Source: an uncultured Ruminococcus sp. (GTDB taxonomy: Bacteria; Bacillota; Clostridia; Oscillospirales; CAG-272). Taken from it: a DNA stretch of 33,344 bases. The translations under genes and the position numbers were made by a program. Under the pieces are notes generated by a model. That model saw only the letters and a program-made list of their open reading frames with translations. It had not been told where the DNA came from and made no database searches. Location: contig CACZNC010000031.1 of NCBI GenBank assembly GCA_902782445.1, forward strand, positions 1 through 33,344, given 5' to 3'. Numbering within the stretch: position 1 is the first letter of the stretch; each line of letters starts with the position of its first letter. This document shows positions 24,261 to 32,068 of this stretch, in pieces.

Positions 24261-26390
24261 ATGAAAAAAGTTCTCGCAATCCTTCTCTCTGCGCTGACGC
24301 TCCTCTCGGTACTTGCCGTTACGGCATCCGCCGCGCCTTACGCGACCTACACCTATTCCGCGCAGGGCCAGGTGCTCACCTCTCCGGCGGCCTACGTCCC
24401 GGACCAGATCATTGACGCCGCCTACATGGGCGTGAATGACGGCATCGACGACCCGCGCGACCTGTTCGTGGGTCCCGACCAGAAGGTCTACATCGTGGAC
24501 GCCGCCCATAACCGCGTCGTGGTCCTGGACCGCTACTACAAGCTCGTCTTCATGATCACCAACTTCACGAACGAGCACGGCGTCCCGGATACCTTCAACA
24601 ACCCCTCCGGCGTGTTCGCCACCGAGGACAACATCTACGTCTGCGATACCGACAACAACCGCATTATCATGTTCGACGCGGAAGGGAATTACATCAAGAT
24701 CATTCCCAAGCCGGAATCCAGCCTCTTCGAGGAAGGCTCGATCTACAAGCCGATCGCCTGCGTCGCGGACGATTACGGCCGACTCTTCGTGGTCTCCTCC
24801 ACCACCTATCAGGGCATCATCGTTCTGAACGACAACGGCGACTTCTACGGCTTCATCGGCGCGCAGAAGGTCACGATCTCCGCCCTCGACATCATCTGGA
24901 GAAAGATCCAGACCGACGAGCAGAGAGCGCAGAGTGAAGAGTACGTGTCCACCGAGTTCAACAACATCTCGATCGACCAGGACAACTTCATCTACGTCAC
25001 GACCTCCTCCATCGATCCGGGCCAGCAGCAGGGCGCCATCAACTCCAAGTCCAAAAGCTCCGACTACGCCCCGGTCAAGAAGCTGAACGCCTCCGGCGCG
25101 GACGTCATGAAGCGGAACGGCTTCTATCCTCCGTCCGGCGAAGTCCGCATCACCAACCTCTCCACGGCCAATATCACCGGCGCGTCCAAGATCATCGACG
25201 CGGCGACCGGCCCCGAGGGAACCTGGTCCATCATCGACGAAAAGCGCTCCAAAGTCTTCACCTATGACGACAACGGCGACCTGCTCTTCGTCTTCGGCGA
25301 TATCGGCCAGCAGACCGGCAACATCCAGTCCGTCGAAGCCATCGCCTACCAGGGTTCGAAGATCCTCCTCCTCGACAAGACCAACGACAACTTCGTCGTG
25401 TACCGCCGTACCGAGTACGCAGACCTTCTGATCTCCGCCCTCGAGCATGACAACAACCGTCAGTACGACCACACCATCGAAGACTGGACCGAGATCTTAA
25501 AGAGAAACAACAACTTCGACTCCGCGTACATCCAGATCGGCAAGTCCCTGTACCGTCAGGGCAAGTACGAGGAATCCATGGAGTATTACAAGTCCGCCTT
25601 CGAGACGGAAAACTACTCCGAATCCTACAAGGAAATCCGCAAGAACTGGGCGAATAAGTGGTTCGCGCTGATCCCGATCACCATCATCCTCGTGTTCTGG
25701 CTGATGGCCAAGTTCTTCGGGTTCGCCGGCAAGGTCAACAAGCGCACCGCGCTGAAGGTCGGCCGCAAGAGCCTGAAAGAGGAACTGCTCTACGCGTTCC
25801 ACGTGATCCTGCATCCGTTCGACGGATTCTGGGATCTGAAGCACGAGCAGCGCGGCTCGGTCAAATCCGGCTTCGTCATCCTGCTCGTCACCATCATCGC
25901 CTACTTCTACCGCACGATCGGCACGGGCTACATCTTCAACCCGCGTCCCTCCACCAGCTTCAACATCGTCGGCGCGATCACCGCGGTCGTCGCTCCTCTG
26001 GTCCTCTGGACCGTCGCCAACTGGTGTCTCACGACCCTGTTCGAAGGCGAAGGCTCCATGGCCGACATCTTCACCGCGTGCTGCTACTGCCTGACTCCCC
26101 TGCCGCTCATCATCATCCCCGTTACGATCATCTCGAACTTCCTGACCAGAACCGAAGGCGGCATCATCACGATGCTCGAATCCTTCGCCTACATCTGGAT
26201 GGGCCTGCTCGTGTTCTTCGCGATGATGGTCACCCACGACTACTCCGTCGGAAAGAACATCCTGGCCTGCATCGGCACCATCGTCGGCATGGCGTTTATC
26301 ATGTTCATCGGCGTCCTCTTCTCCAGCCTTCTGGCGAAGATCGTCAGCTTCATTATGAACATCATAAACGAAGTCAGCTACCGCGTATAG
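24261..26390 (+). CDS. Exported NHL-repeat / TPR / Yip1 membrane protein
   Basis: A 709-residue fusion. Signal peptide ~1-24 (ASA-AP). Residues ~58-385 carry NHL-type beta-propeller blades (DPRDLFVGPDQKVYIVDAAH, NPSGVFATEDNIYVCDTDNN and VEAIAYQGSKILLLDKTND). A TPR-like pair lies at ~395-455 (SAYIQIGKSLYRQGKYEESM). A membrane segment at ~465-488 is followed by a C-terminal Yip1-family domain (~505-700) with about five helices. The propeller faces outside and may bind polymer or the adjacent surface proteins; the Yip1 part may act as membrane scaffold. It lies between permease pair 1 (11 nt after) and the DUF5696 gene, so it is likely a part of the same machine. I cannot assign an enzymatic role. 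Confidence 0.88.
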   Translation: MKKVLAILLSALTLLSVLAVTASAAPYATYTYSAQGQVLTSPAAYVPDQIIDAAYMGVNDGIDDPRDLFVGPDQKVYIVDAAHNRVVVLDRYYKLVFMITNFTNEHGVPDTFNNPSGVFATEDNIYVCDTDNNRIIMFDAEGNYIKIIPKPESSLFEEGSIYKPIACVADDYGRLFVVSSTTYQGIIVLNDNGDFYGFIGAQKVTISALDIIWRKIQTDEQRAQSEEYVSTEFNNISIDQDNFIYVTTSSIDPGQQQGAINSKSKSSDYAPVKKLNASGADVMKRNGFYPPSGEVRITNLSTANITGASKIIDAATGPEGTWSIIDEKRSKVFTYDDNGDLLFVFGDIGQQTGNIQSVEAIAYQGSKILLLDKTNDNFVVYRRTEYADLLISALEHDNNRQYDHTIEDWTEILKRNNNFDSAYIQIGKSLYRQGKYEESMEYYKSAFETENYSESYKEIRKNWANKWFALIPITIILVFWLMAKFFGFAGKVNKRTALKVGRKSLKEELLYAFHVILHPFDGFWDLKHEQRGSVKSGFVILLVTIIAYFYRTIGTGYIFNPRPSTSFNIVGAITAVVAPLVLWTVANWCLTTLFEGEGSMADIFTACCYCLTPLPLIIIPVTIISNFLTRTEGGIITMLESFAYIWMGLLVFFAMMVTHDYSVGKNILACIGTIVGMAFIMFIGVLFSSLLAKIVSFIMNIINEVSYRV

Positions 26391-26412
26391 TACAGAGAAG
26401 GAGAAAAAGAAT

Positions 26413-29400
26413 ATGAAAGTGAAAAGAATCGTTTCAGCATTCCTGACACTCGTAATGTTTCTCGGTTCTCTGGTGGTCCCCGCACAGGCAGCCTACGCCG
26501 ACAAGGTTGACGAAGACGGCGCACCGCTGATTGATTATCTGAACGAGAAGTATGCGACCCCGGACGACAAGCTGGCTCAGATGATTATGGTCAAAGAGCA
26601 GAACGGCTACCAGCTCTGGTACGAAGAGTTCACCGGCGAAATCTGCCTCGTGGACCTCGCGACCGGACAGAAGCTCTTCTCCAACCCCTTTGACATCGCT
26701 TCCGGCTATCAGGGCATTTCCGACGCCGTCAAGCAGCAGCTTCTCTCCCAGATCATCATTACCTATCTCGAGAACGACGTCCAGAAGCAGATGAACAGCT
26801 ACCTGGAAGCCGCCCTCAGAAACCAGATCACCAAAAAGAACATCAAGAACGGTATCCGCGTCGAGTATACGCTGGGTGAAGAGCAGACCATCCGTCTCGT
26901 CCCCCGTATGATCAAGCGGGAGCGTTTCGAAGAACTCATCATCAGCCAGATCGACATGGACTGGCACCGCAAAAAGCTCGAATCCTTCTACACCCTGAAG
27001 GATAAGGACGACGAAACCCTGACCGAGCGCGGCGTGCTCGAAATGGTGTCCAAGTTCCCGATCACTCAGGAAATGGCCGTCTACGTCTGCGACCCGGACA
27101 TCAAGGCCAGAGAGCTGAGAGAACTTGAAAACATCATCAAGTCCTACTGCCCGCTCTACACTTACGAAGAACTCGACTACGACCACGACCTGACGAAATA
27201 CACCGGCGCCGACGCAGCTCCGCCGAGATTCCGTCTCAGCCTCGAGTACACTCTCAACGACAACGGTCTGCTTGTCCGTCTTCCCGCGAACGGTATCGAA
27301 TTCGACGAATCCGTATACCAGTTCAAGGATGTGTCCGTGCTTCCGTTCTTCGGCGCGGGCAGCAACGAGTACGAAGGCTACTCCGTGATCCCGGACGGTT
27401 CCGGCGCGCTGATCCGCTTCAAGGATTTCGCAGGCCAGTCCGTCAACCTCTCCGGCAAGCTCTACGGCTCCGACTACGCGTACCATGAGATCTCCGGTCA
27501 GCACGCGGAATCCATGAGAATGCCCTACTACGGCGTCGTGACCACGTATCCCGGCACTGTCGACGGCGCTGCGGCTCCCGCTGACAGCGGCACGGCCGAA
27601 CTTGAAGCTGCCGCCGAACCGGAAGAAGAGAAGTCCTACAACAACGGCTTCCTCGCCATCATCACCGAAGGCGACTCCCTCGCTTCCCTCATGGCGGTCT
27701 GCGGCGGTTCCCTGCACCCGTACAACACCGTGTACGCGATGTTCACGCCCCGTCCGTCCGACCAGTACAACCTGGCGGATTCCATCTCCGTGTCCGGTTC
27801 CGCGACATGGACCGTTACCTCCAAGAGAAAGTACACCAACTCCTACCGGATCCAGTACATCATGCTGAGAGACGAGGAGACCGCGAAGGCCAAGAACGTC
27901 ACCGACGGTTACAAGGCTGAGTGGACCGGCATGGCGACCGCCTACCGCGATTACATGACCGCGAACGGCAACCTCACCAAGCTGACCGACGCCGACGTCA
28001 AGAGCGACATCCCGCTCTTCATCGAGACCTTCGGCTCCGTCAAGACCACCGAGCGCATCCTCTCCTTCCCGGTGGAAGTCGACACCCCGCTCACCACCTT
28101 CGAAGATATCAAGACCATCTACGACGAACTGAGCGAGCGCGGCATCAGCAACCTGAACTTCAAGCTCACCGGTTACGCCAACGGCGGTATGAACCCCACG
28201 GTCCCCTACCGTCTTAAGTGGACCCGCGTGGTCGGCGGCAACAGCGGATTCTCCGAACTCATCGACTACGCGAACACCAAGGGATTTAAAGTTTATCCCG
28301 ACTTCGACTTCGTGTACATCCGCAACCAGGAACTCTTCGACGGCATTTCGCTGAAGGCCCACGCGGTCCGCACCATCGACGACCGTTACACCACCAGACG
28401 CGCTTACGACGCCGCTACCCAGAGCTTCGACCGGTCGTTTGCCATCGCGATCTCCCCGGCGTACTTCGGCAGACTCTATGACAAGTTCGCCCCGCGTTAT
28501 CTCGACTACGGCAACGACTCCATCGCAGTCTCCACGCTCGGTACCGACCTGAACTCCGACTTTGACGAGGACGAGCCGTACCACCGCGAGGACGACAAGG
28601 AATTCACGATCGACCTTCTCGAGCGCATCAGCGGAGACTTCTCGAACGTCATGATCGAAGAAGGCAACGCATTCGCCGTGAAGTACGCAGACGTGATCCT
28701 GAACGCCTCCCTGACCTCCTCCACCTACGTGAAGGCCAGCGAATCCGTTCCGTTCCTCGGCATGGTCTACCACGGCTCCAAGGTCTTCACCGGCACCCCG
28801 ATCAACATGGAAGGCGACATCAACGAAGGCATTCTCCACGCGATCGAAAACGGCGCGGCGATGTTCTTCATGCTCTCCTACCAGAACACCAGCGAACTCA
28901 AGGAGAACTTCAGACTGTCCAAGTACTACTCCGTGTCCTACGATATCTGGAAGGACGACGTGAACAAGTACTACGACACGCTGAACGGCGCTCTCAAGGA
29001 TCTCCAGACTTCCTACATCGTCGACCATGAATTCCTCGACGGCGAACGCGTTCCCGACGAAGATGAAGTAGAAGCCGACGCTGCAGCCAAGGCGATCGAA
29101 GACGCCGCGATCAAGGAAGCGGAAGCCGCGAAGAAGGACAAGGAAGACCGCAAGGCCAGACTGGAAGCCCGTCTCGCAGCGGAAGCAGCCGCAGCCGCCG
29201 GAGTTGTCGAAGAGCCCGCTGAAGAAGCCGCAGAAGAAACTCCCGCTCCCGCCGAAGAAGAACAGGAAGCAGCCCCCGAAGGCTTCCATTACGACGAATT
29301 CGGCGAACTTGTTCCCGATGAAGAAGAGGAAGAAGAGGAAGCTCCCGACAAGTACAAGACCACCCGCGGTTCCGTGGTGCGCGTCGAATACGAAGGCGGC

Positions 29401-29499
29401 GTGAACTTCATCATCAACTACAACTCCTTCAACATCGTGGTCAACTACAACGGCCAGAAGATCAACATCGGTCCTCTGAGCTTTGAAAGAATCGGTTAA
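26413..29499 (+). CDS. DUF5696-type exported protein with TIM-barrel-like domain
   Basis: A 1028-residue exported protein with a signal peptide (~1-28, PAQA-AYA, no lipobox). Regions around 330-480 (YEGYSVIPDGSGALIRF, a conserved motif in the family as I recall) and 530-870 match the DUF5696 group, which I recall as a glycoside-hydrolase-like TIM barrel; candidate acidic residues include those in YPDFDFVYI, DYGNDSIAVSTLG and NVMIEEGNAFA. Residues ~880-980 are a low-complexity Ala/Glu/Lys and Pro/Glu linker, and the last ~45 residues return to structured strands ending in ..INYNSF..NYNGQK. It may hydrolyse or hold a glycan captured by the giant binding protein. It follows the NHL-Yip1 gene by 22 nt and precedes permease pair 2 by 17 nt. 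Activity is unproven. Confidence 0.85.
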   Translation: MKVKRIVSAFLTLVMFLGSLVVPAQAAYADKVDEDGAPLIDYLNEKYATPDDKLAQMIMVKEQNGYQLWYEEFTGEICLVDLATGQKLFSNPFDIASGYQGISDAVKQQLLSQIIITYLENDVQKQMNSYLEAALRNQITKKNIKNGIRVEYTLGEEQTIRLVPRMIKRERFEELIISQIDMDWHRKKLESFYTLKDKDDETLTERGVLEMVSKFPITQEMAVYVCDPDIKARELRELENIIKSYCPLYTYEELDYDHDLTKYTGADAAPPRFRLSLEYTLNDNGLLVRLPANGIEFDESVYQFKDVSVLPFFGAGSNEYEGYSVIPDGSGALIRFKDFAGQSVNLSGKLYGSDYAYHEISGQHAESMRMPYYGVVTTYPGTVDGAAAPADSGTAELEAAAEPEEEKSYNNGFLAIITEGDSLASLMAVCGGSLHPYNTVYAMFTPRPSDQYNLADSISVSGSATWTVTSKRKYTNSYRIQYIMLRDEETAKAKNVTDGYKAEWTGMATAYRDYMTANGNLTKLTDADVKSDIPLFIETFGSVKTTERILSFPVEVDTPLTTFEDIKTIYDELSERGISNLNFKLTGYANGGMNPTVPYRLKWTRVVGGNSGFSELIDYANTKGFKVYPDFDFVYIRNQELFDGISLKAHAVRTIDDRYTTRRAYDAATQSFDRSFAIAISPAYFGRLYDKFAPRYLDYGNDSIAVSTLGTDLNSDFDEDEPYHREDDKEFTIDLLERISGDFSNVMIEEGNAFAVKYADVILNASLTSSTYVKASESVPFLGMVYHGSKVFTGTPINMEGDINEGILHAIENGAAMFFMLSYQNTSELKENFRLSKYYSVSYDIWKDDVNKYYDTLNGALKDLQTSYIVDHEFLDGERVPDEDEVEADAAAKAIEDAAIKEAEAAKKDKEDRKARLEARLAAEAAAAAGVVEEPAEEAAEETPAPAEEEQEAAPEGFHYDEFGELVPDEEEEEEEAPDKYKTTRGSVVRVEYEGGVNFIINYNSFNIVVNYNGQKINIGPLSFERIG

Positions 29500-29516
29500 G
29501 AAAGGGGAGTGCATAC

Positions 29517-30518
29517 ATGAACTTAAACATTGACGCCGGAAAAGGCGGAAAGAAACAGAAGATTCAGGTCGATGCCCCCGGTAAGAAAAAGAAGAGCAAT
29601 GCTTCTCTGGAATCCAAAAAGGCGAGAGCCGGCTGGATTTTCGTCCTCCCCTTCGTATTGGGCTTCTTCCTTATCTACGTCCCGATCATCTTCGACTCCA
29701 TCAAGTATTCCTTCAATGAGATCAAGATCCTCGTGGGCGGCGGTTACCGGCTCGAGTTCGTGGGCTGGAAAAACTACTCCGACGCGCTGCTCGTCGATAC
29801 GTCCTACGTCACGACGCTGGTCGGCGGTCTGAAACAGCTCATCCTCGACATTCCTTCGATCGTCATCTTCTCCCTGTTCGTGGCGATCGTCCTGAACCAG
29901 AAGATCATCGGGCGCGCCGCGTTCCGTGCGATCTTCTTCATCCCGGTCATTCTGACCACCGGTCTGATCTCCGATATCGACCGGGCGAACACCCTGAGTT
30001 CCTACATGGAAAACTCCGCCGGTATCGACGACGGTTCCGGCCAGGAGTCGCAGGCCACGCAGATCATCTCCGTCATGGACGTCGAGCGGTTGTTCGACAA
30101 CATGATGGTCGGTACCGAAATCGTGGAATACGTTGTGCAGATGGTCAACAACATCTTCAACATCGTAAACCGCTGCGGCGTCCAGATGCTGATCTTCCTC
30201 TCCGGCCTCCAGTCCATCTCTCCGGCAATTTACGAGTCCTGCTCCATTGACGGCGCTTCCGGCTGGGAAACCTTCTGGAAGATCACCCTGCCAATGGTCA
30301 GCCCGATGATCCTCGTCAACACGGTTTACACGATCATCGACGCGTTTACTGCCGACGACAATGCCGTCATGCGCTACATCTCCACGGTCTACGAACAGGC
30401 CGACGGCAACGTCCTTTCCTCCGCCATGTCCTGGATGTACTTCCTCATCGTCATCCTGATCCTGGCGGCCGTAGCCGGAATCCTGAGCGGATTCATCTTC
30501 TATCAGAGAAGAGACTGA
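29517..30518 (+). CDS. ABC sugar permease, MalF-like, pair 2
   Basis: A 333-residue permease with a Lys-rich cytoplasmic N-terminus (~1-38) and about six membrane helices. The EAA loop reads ESCSIDGASGWETFWKITLP. An unusual stretch of ~45 residues (about 160-205, rich in Asp, Ser and Gln, then VERLFDNMMVG) inserts between helices compared with typical MalF proteins of about 300. It follows the DUF5696 gene by 17 nt with an AAAGGGGAG ribosome site. Its partner begins 15-18 nt later. The insertion could contact one of the large exported proteins. Confidence 0.92.
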   Translation: MNLNIDAGKGGKKQKIQVDAPGKKKKSNASLESKKARAGWIFVLPFVLGFFLIYVPIIFDSIKYSFNEIKILVGGGYRLEFVGWKNYSDALLVDTSYVTTLVGGLKQLILDIPSIVIFSLFVAIVLNQKIIGRAAFRAIFFIPVILTTGLISDIDRANTLSSYMENSAGIDDGSGQESQATQIISVMDVERLFDNMMVGTEIVEYVVQMVNNIFNIVNRCGVQMLIFLSGLQSISPAIYESCSIDGASGWETFWKITLPMVSPMILVNTVYTIIDAFTADDNAVMRYISTVYEQADGNVLSSAMSWMYFLIVILILAAVAGILSGFIFYQRRD

Positions 30519-30536
30519 GAAAGGAGGAAATGATTG

Positions 30537-31598
30537 ATGAATAACGCGCAGACAGCACCGAAAATCAAGAAAGAGACCAAAAACACCATCAAAGTGGAGT
30601 TTGAGGACCGGACTCCCTTCTGGGAAAGAGTCAAGGCGAAGCTGGTCAACCTGTACACACTGAAGAAAGTCATTTATTACATCTTCCGCCTTGTGCTCCT
30701 CCTCGGTATCTCTTACGTCATCCTCTTCCCGTTCTTCTCGAAGATCTCCTCCTCGTTCATGGCGAAGGAAGACTTCGTGGACGTGACGGTCGTCCTGATC
30801 CCGAAGCATCCGAACCTCGAGATTTACAGAGCCATCATCAAGGACAACAAGTATTGGGAAGCGCTTCTCAACACCTTCATCCTCTCCCTGGTGTGCGCCG
30901 TCATTCAGACCTTTATCTGCATGTTCATCGCGTATGGCTTTGCGAAATTCAAGTTCAAGGGCAACGGCATCCTCTTCCTCTGCGTGCTCTTCACCCTCGT
31001 GGTACCGCACGCGACCCTGCAGCTGTCCCTCTTCATGAAGTTCCGTTACTTCGATGTGCTGGGAATCATCAACTTCCTGGGCGGAGGTGTGGTAGACGCC
31101 ATCAACGTCACGGGCGGCAAGACTTCGATCAACTTCATCAACTCGAACTGGCCGCTCTACATCCTCTCGCTCACCGGCCTTGCCTATAAGAACGGTCTGT
31201 ACATCTTCATGCTGAGACAGTTCTTCCGCGGCATCCCGGACGAACTCGAAGAATCCGCGTACCTCGACGGCTCCGGCATCATGAGAACCTTCTTCTCGAT
31301 CATCATCCCGCTTTCCACCACCATGATGATCACGGTCTTCATGTTCGCCTTCTGCTGGCAGTGGACGGACAACTTCTACACCGACCTCTTCTACACCACG
31401 GCGGGCGACAAGCTCCTGCCGGACATCATCAAGATCCCGAAATCGCTCGATACGAACTACGCGGGCCAGTCCCTGTACTCCTCCGCGATCACGAATACCT
31501 GCGGTATCCTGATCATCACCCCGCTGATTATCCTCTACCTCTTCGGCCAGAGATACATCGTGCAGGGCATCGAGCGTGCCGGCCTGACTGCTGACTGA
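30537..31598 (+). CDS. ABC sugar permease, MalG-like, pair 2
   Basis: A 353-residue permease. I chose the ATG at 30537, nine nt after AGGAGG; a TTG three bases earlier is weaker. A cytoplasmic N-terminus of ~50 residues precedes six helices, and the EAA loop reads ESAYLDGSGIMRTFFSIIIP. It is longer than pair-1 MalG (291) mainly at the N-terminus and in loops. It ends the seven-gene operon, just before a terminator at 31643-31680. No ATPase gene follows. Confidence 0.93.
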   Translation: MNNAQTAPKIKKETKNTIKVEFEDRTPFWERVKAKLVNLYTLKKVIYYIFRLVLLLGISYVILFPFFSKISSSFMAKEDFVDVTVVLIPKHPNLEIYRAIIKDNKYWEALLNTFILSLVCAVIQTFICMFIAYGFAKFKFKGNGILFLCVLFTLVVPHATLQLSLFMKFRYFDVLGIINFLGGGVVDAINVTGGKTSINFINSNWPLYILSLTGLAYKNGLYIFMLRQFFRGIPDELEESAYLDGSGIMRTFFSIIIPLSTTMMITVFMFAFCWQWTDNFYTDLFYTTAGDKLLPDIIKIPKSLDTNYAGQSLYSSAITNTCGILIITPLIILYLFGQRYIVQGIERAGLTAD

Positions 31599-31642
31599 TC
31601 CGACGGACAGGCAAATCTGCCGCGAAAAGCGAAAACCAAATC

Positions 31643-31680
31643 AAAAGGGAGGGACCTTCTTGCGAGGGTTCCTCCTTTTT
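31643..31680 (+). terminator. Intrinsic terminator of the seven-gene operon
   Basis: AAAAGGGAGGGACC (from 31643) pairs with GGTTCCTCCTTTTT (31667-31680), with one bulge, and the 3' arm itself supplies the T tract. It lies about 45 nt after the last permease stop. Confidence 0.8.
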
Positions 31681-31950
31681 CTCGTCTCAGGAGGAGTGTA
31701 TATAGTACTGTTTTCCTTCTATGGAGCTATCTTCATAGGTTTTGATCGCTCTCTGTAGAGTGCGAACGACGGGGTGGGAATGCCATTTCTCCAAACATGA
31801 CTCGGGCCATCCCACCCCCGAGAACCCCCTTCGGGAATTCTCGCTTACGTCAGCAGTAACATTGAGCTCGCGTGCAATAACTCTGATAAGGTTGGATTGC
31901 TATATGGCTGTGCGGACACAGACTGAACGAAATGGAGAGAGCCATTTTCC
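31681..31950. other. Non-coding stretch rich in inverted repeats
   Basis: I see no supportable gene in this span. Possible helices in order: CTATG/CATAG (31720-31738), an imperfect GCTCTCT/AGAGTGC hairpin (31748-31763), GGGGTGGGA (31771-31779) with TCCCACCCC (31810-31818), CGAGAA/TTCTCG enclosing CCC-TTC-GGG (31819-31843), and a nested set GATAAGG (31884-31890) with CCTTATC (31949-31955) around ATGGCT (31904-31909) and AGCCAT (31940-31945) around CTGTG/CACAG (31908-31921). It leads directly into the hairpin repeat. It could be a structured RNA, a MITE-type element or decayed mobile DNA. Confidence 0.5.
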
Positions 31951-32024
31951 TTATCCAATTGAAGTTTCTTGCCAGGCTTCTTTTCAAAGAAGCCGCGTAA
32001 CTCCTTAGAAGGGATAGAGTATAA
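31948..32024. repeat. Dispersed hairpin repeat, copy B
   Basis: Matches copy A at 23-96. The main hairpin is GGCTTCTTT (31975-31983) and AAAGAAGCC (31986-31994) around TC, one pair longer than in copy A: the extra T and the extra A are on opposite arms. The second palindrome CCTT-AG-AAGG follows (32003-32012). It directly follows the terminator of the minus-strand gene, as in copy A. Confidence 0.75.
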
Positions 32025-32058
32025 AAACCGACCGGACCTCATAGAAATCCGATCGGTT
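32021..32058 (-). terminator. Intrinsic terminator of D,D-carboxypeptidase gene
   Basis: An 11-bp stem on the minus strand, AACCGATCGGA (32058-32048) with TCCGGTCGGTT (32036-32026), an 11-nt loop, and TTTTTAT. It lies 10 nt past the stop at 32069. The 3' end of the unit overlaps the edge of repeat copy B. Confidence 0.85.
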
Positions 32059-32068
32059 GATTTTCTGT

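Noticed and set aside
31742..32008. Small plus-strand frame of 88 codons, and a minus-strand frame of 105 codons overlapping the hairpin repeat
   Set aside because: Neither has a ribosome site or a recognisable family; the inverted repeats explain the sequence better. I considered a degenerate transposase fragment but no motif supports it.
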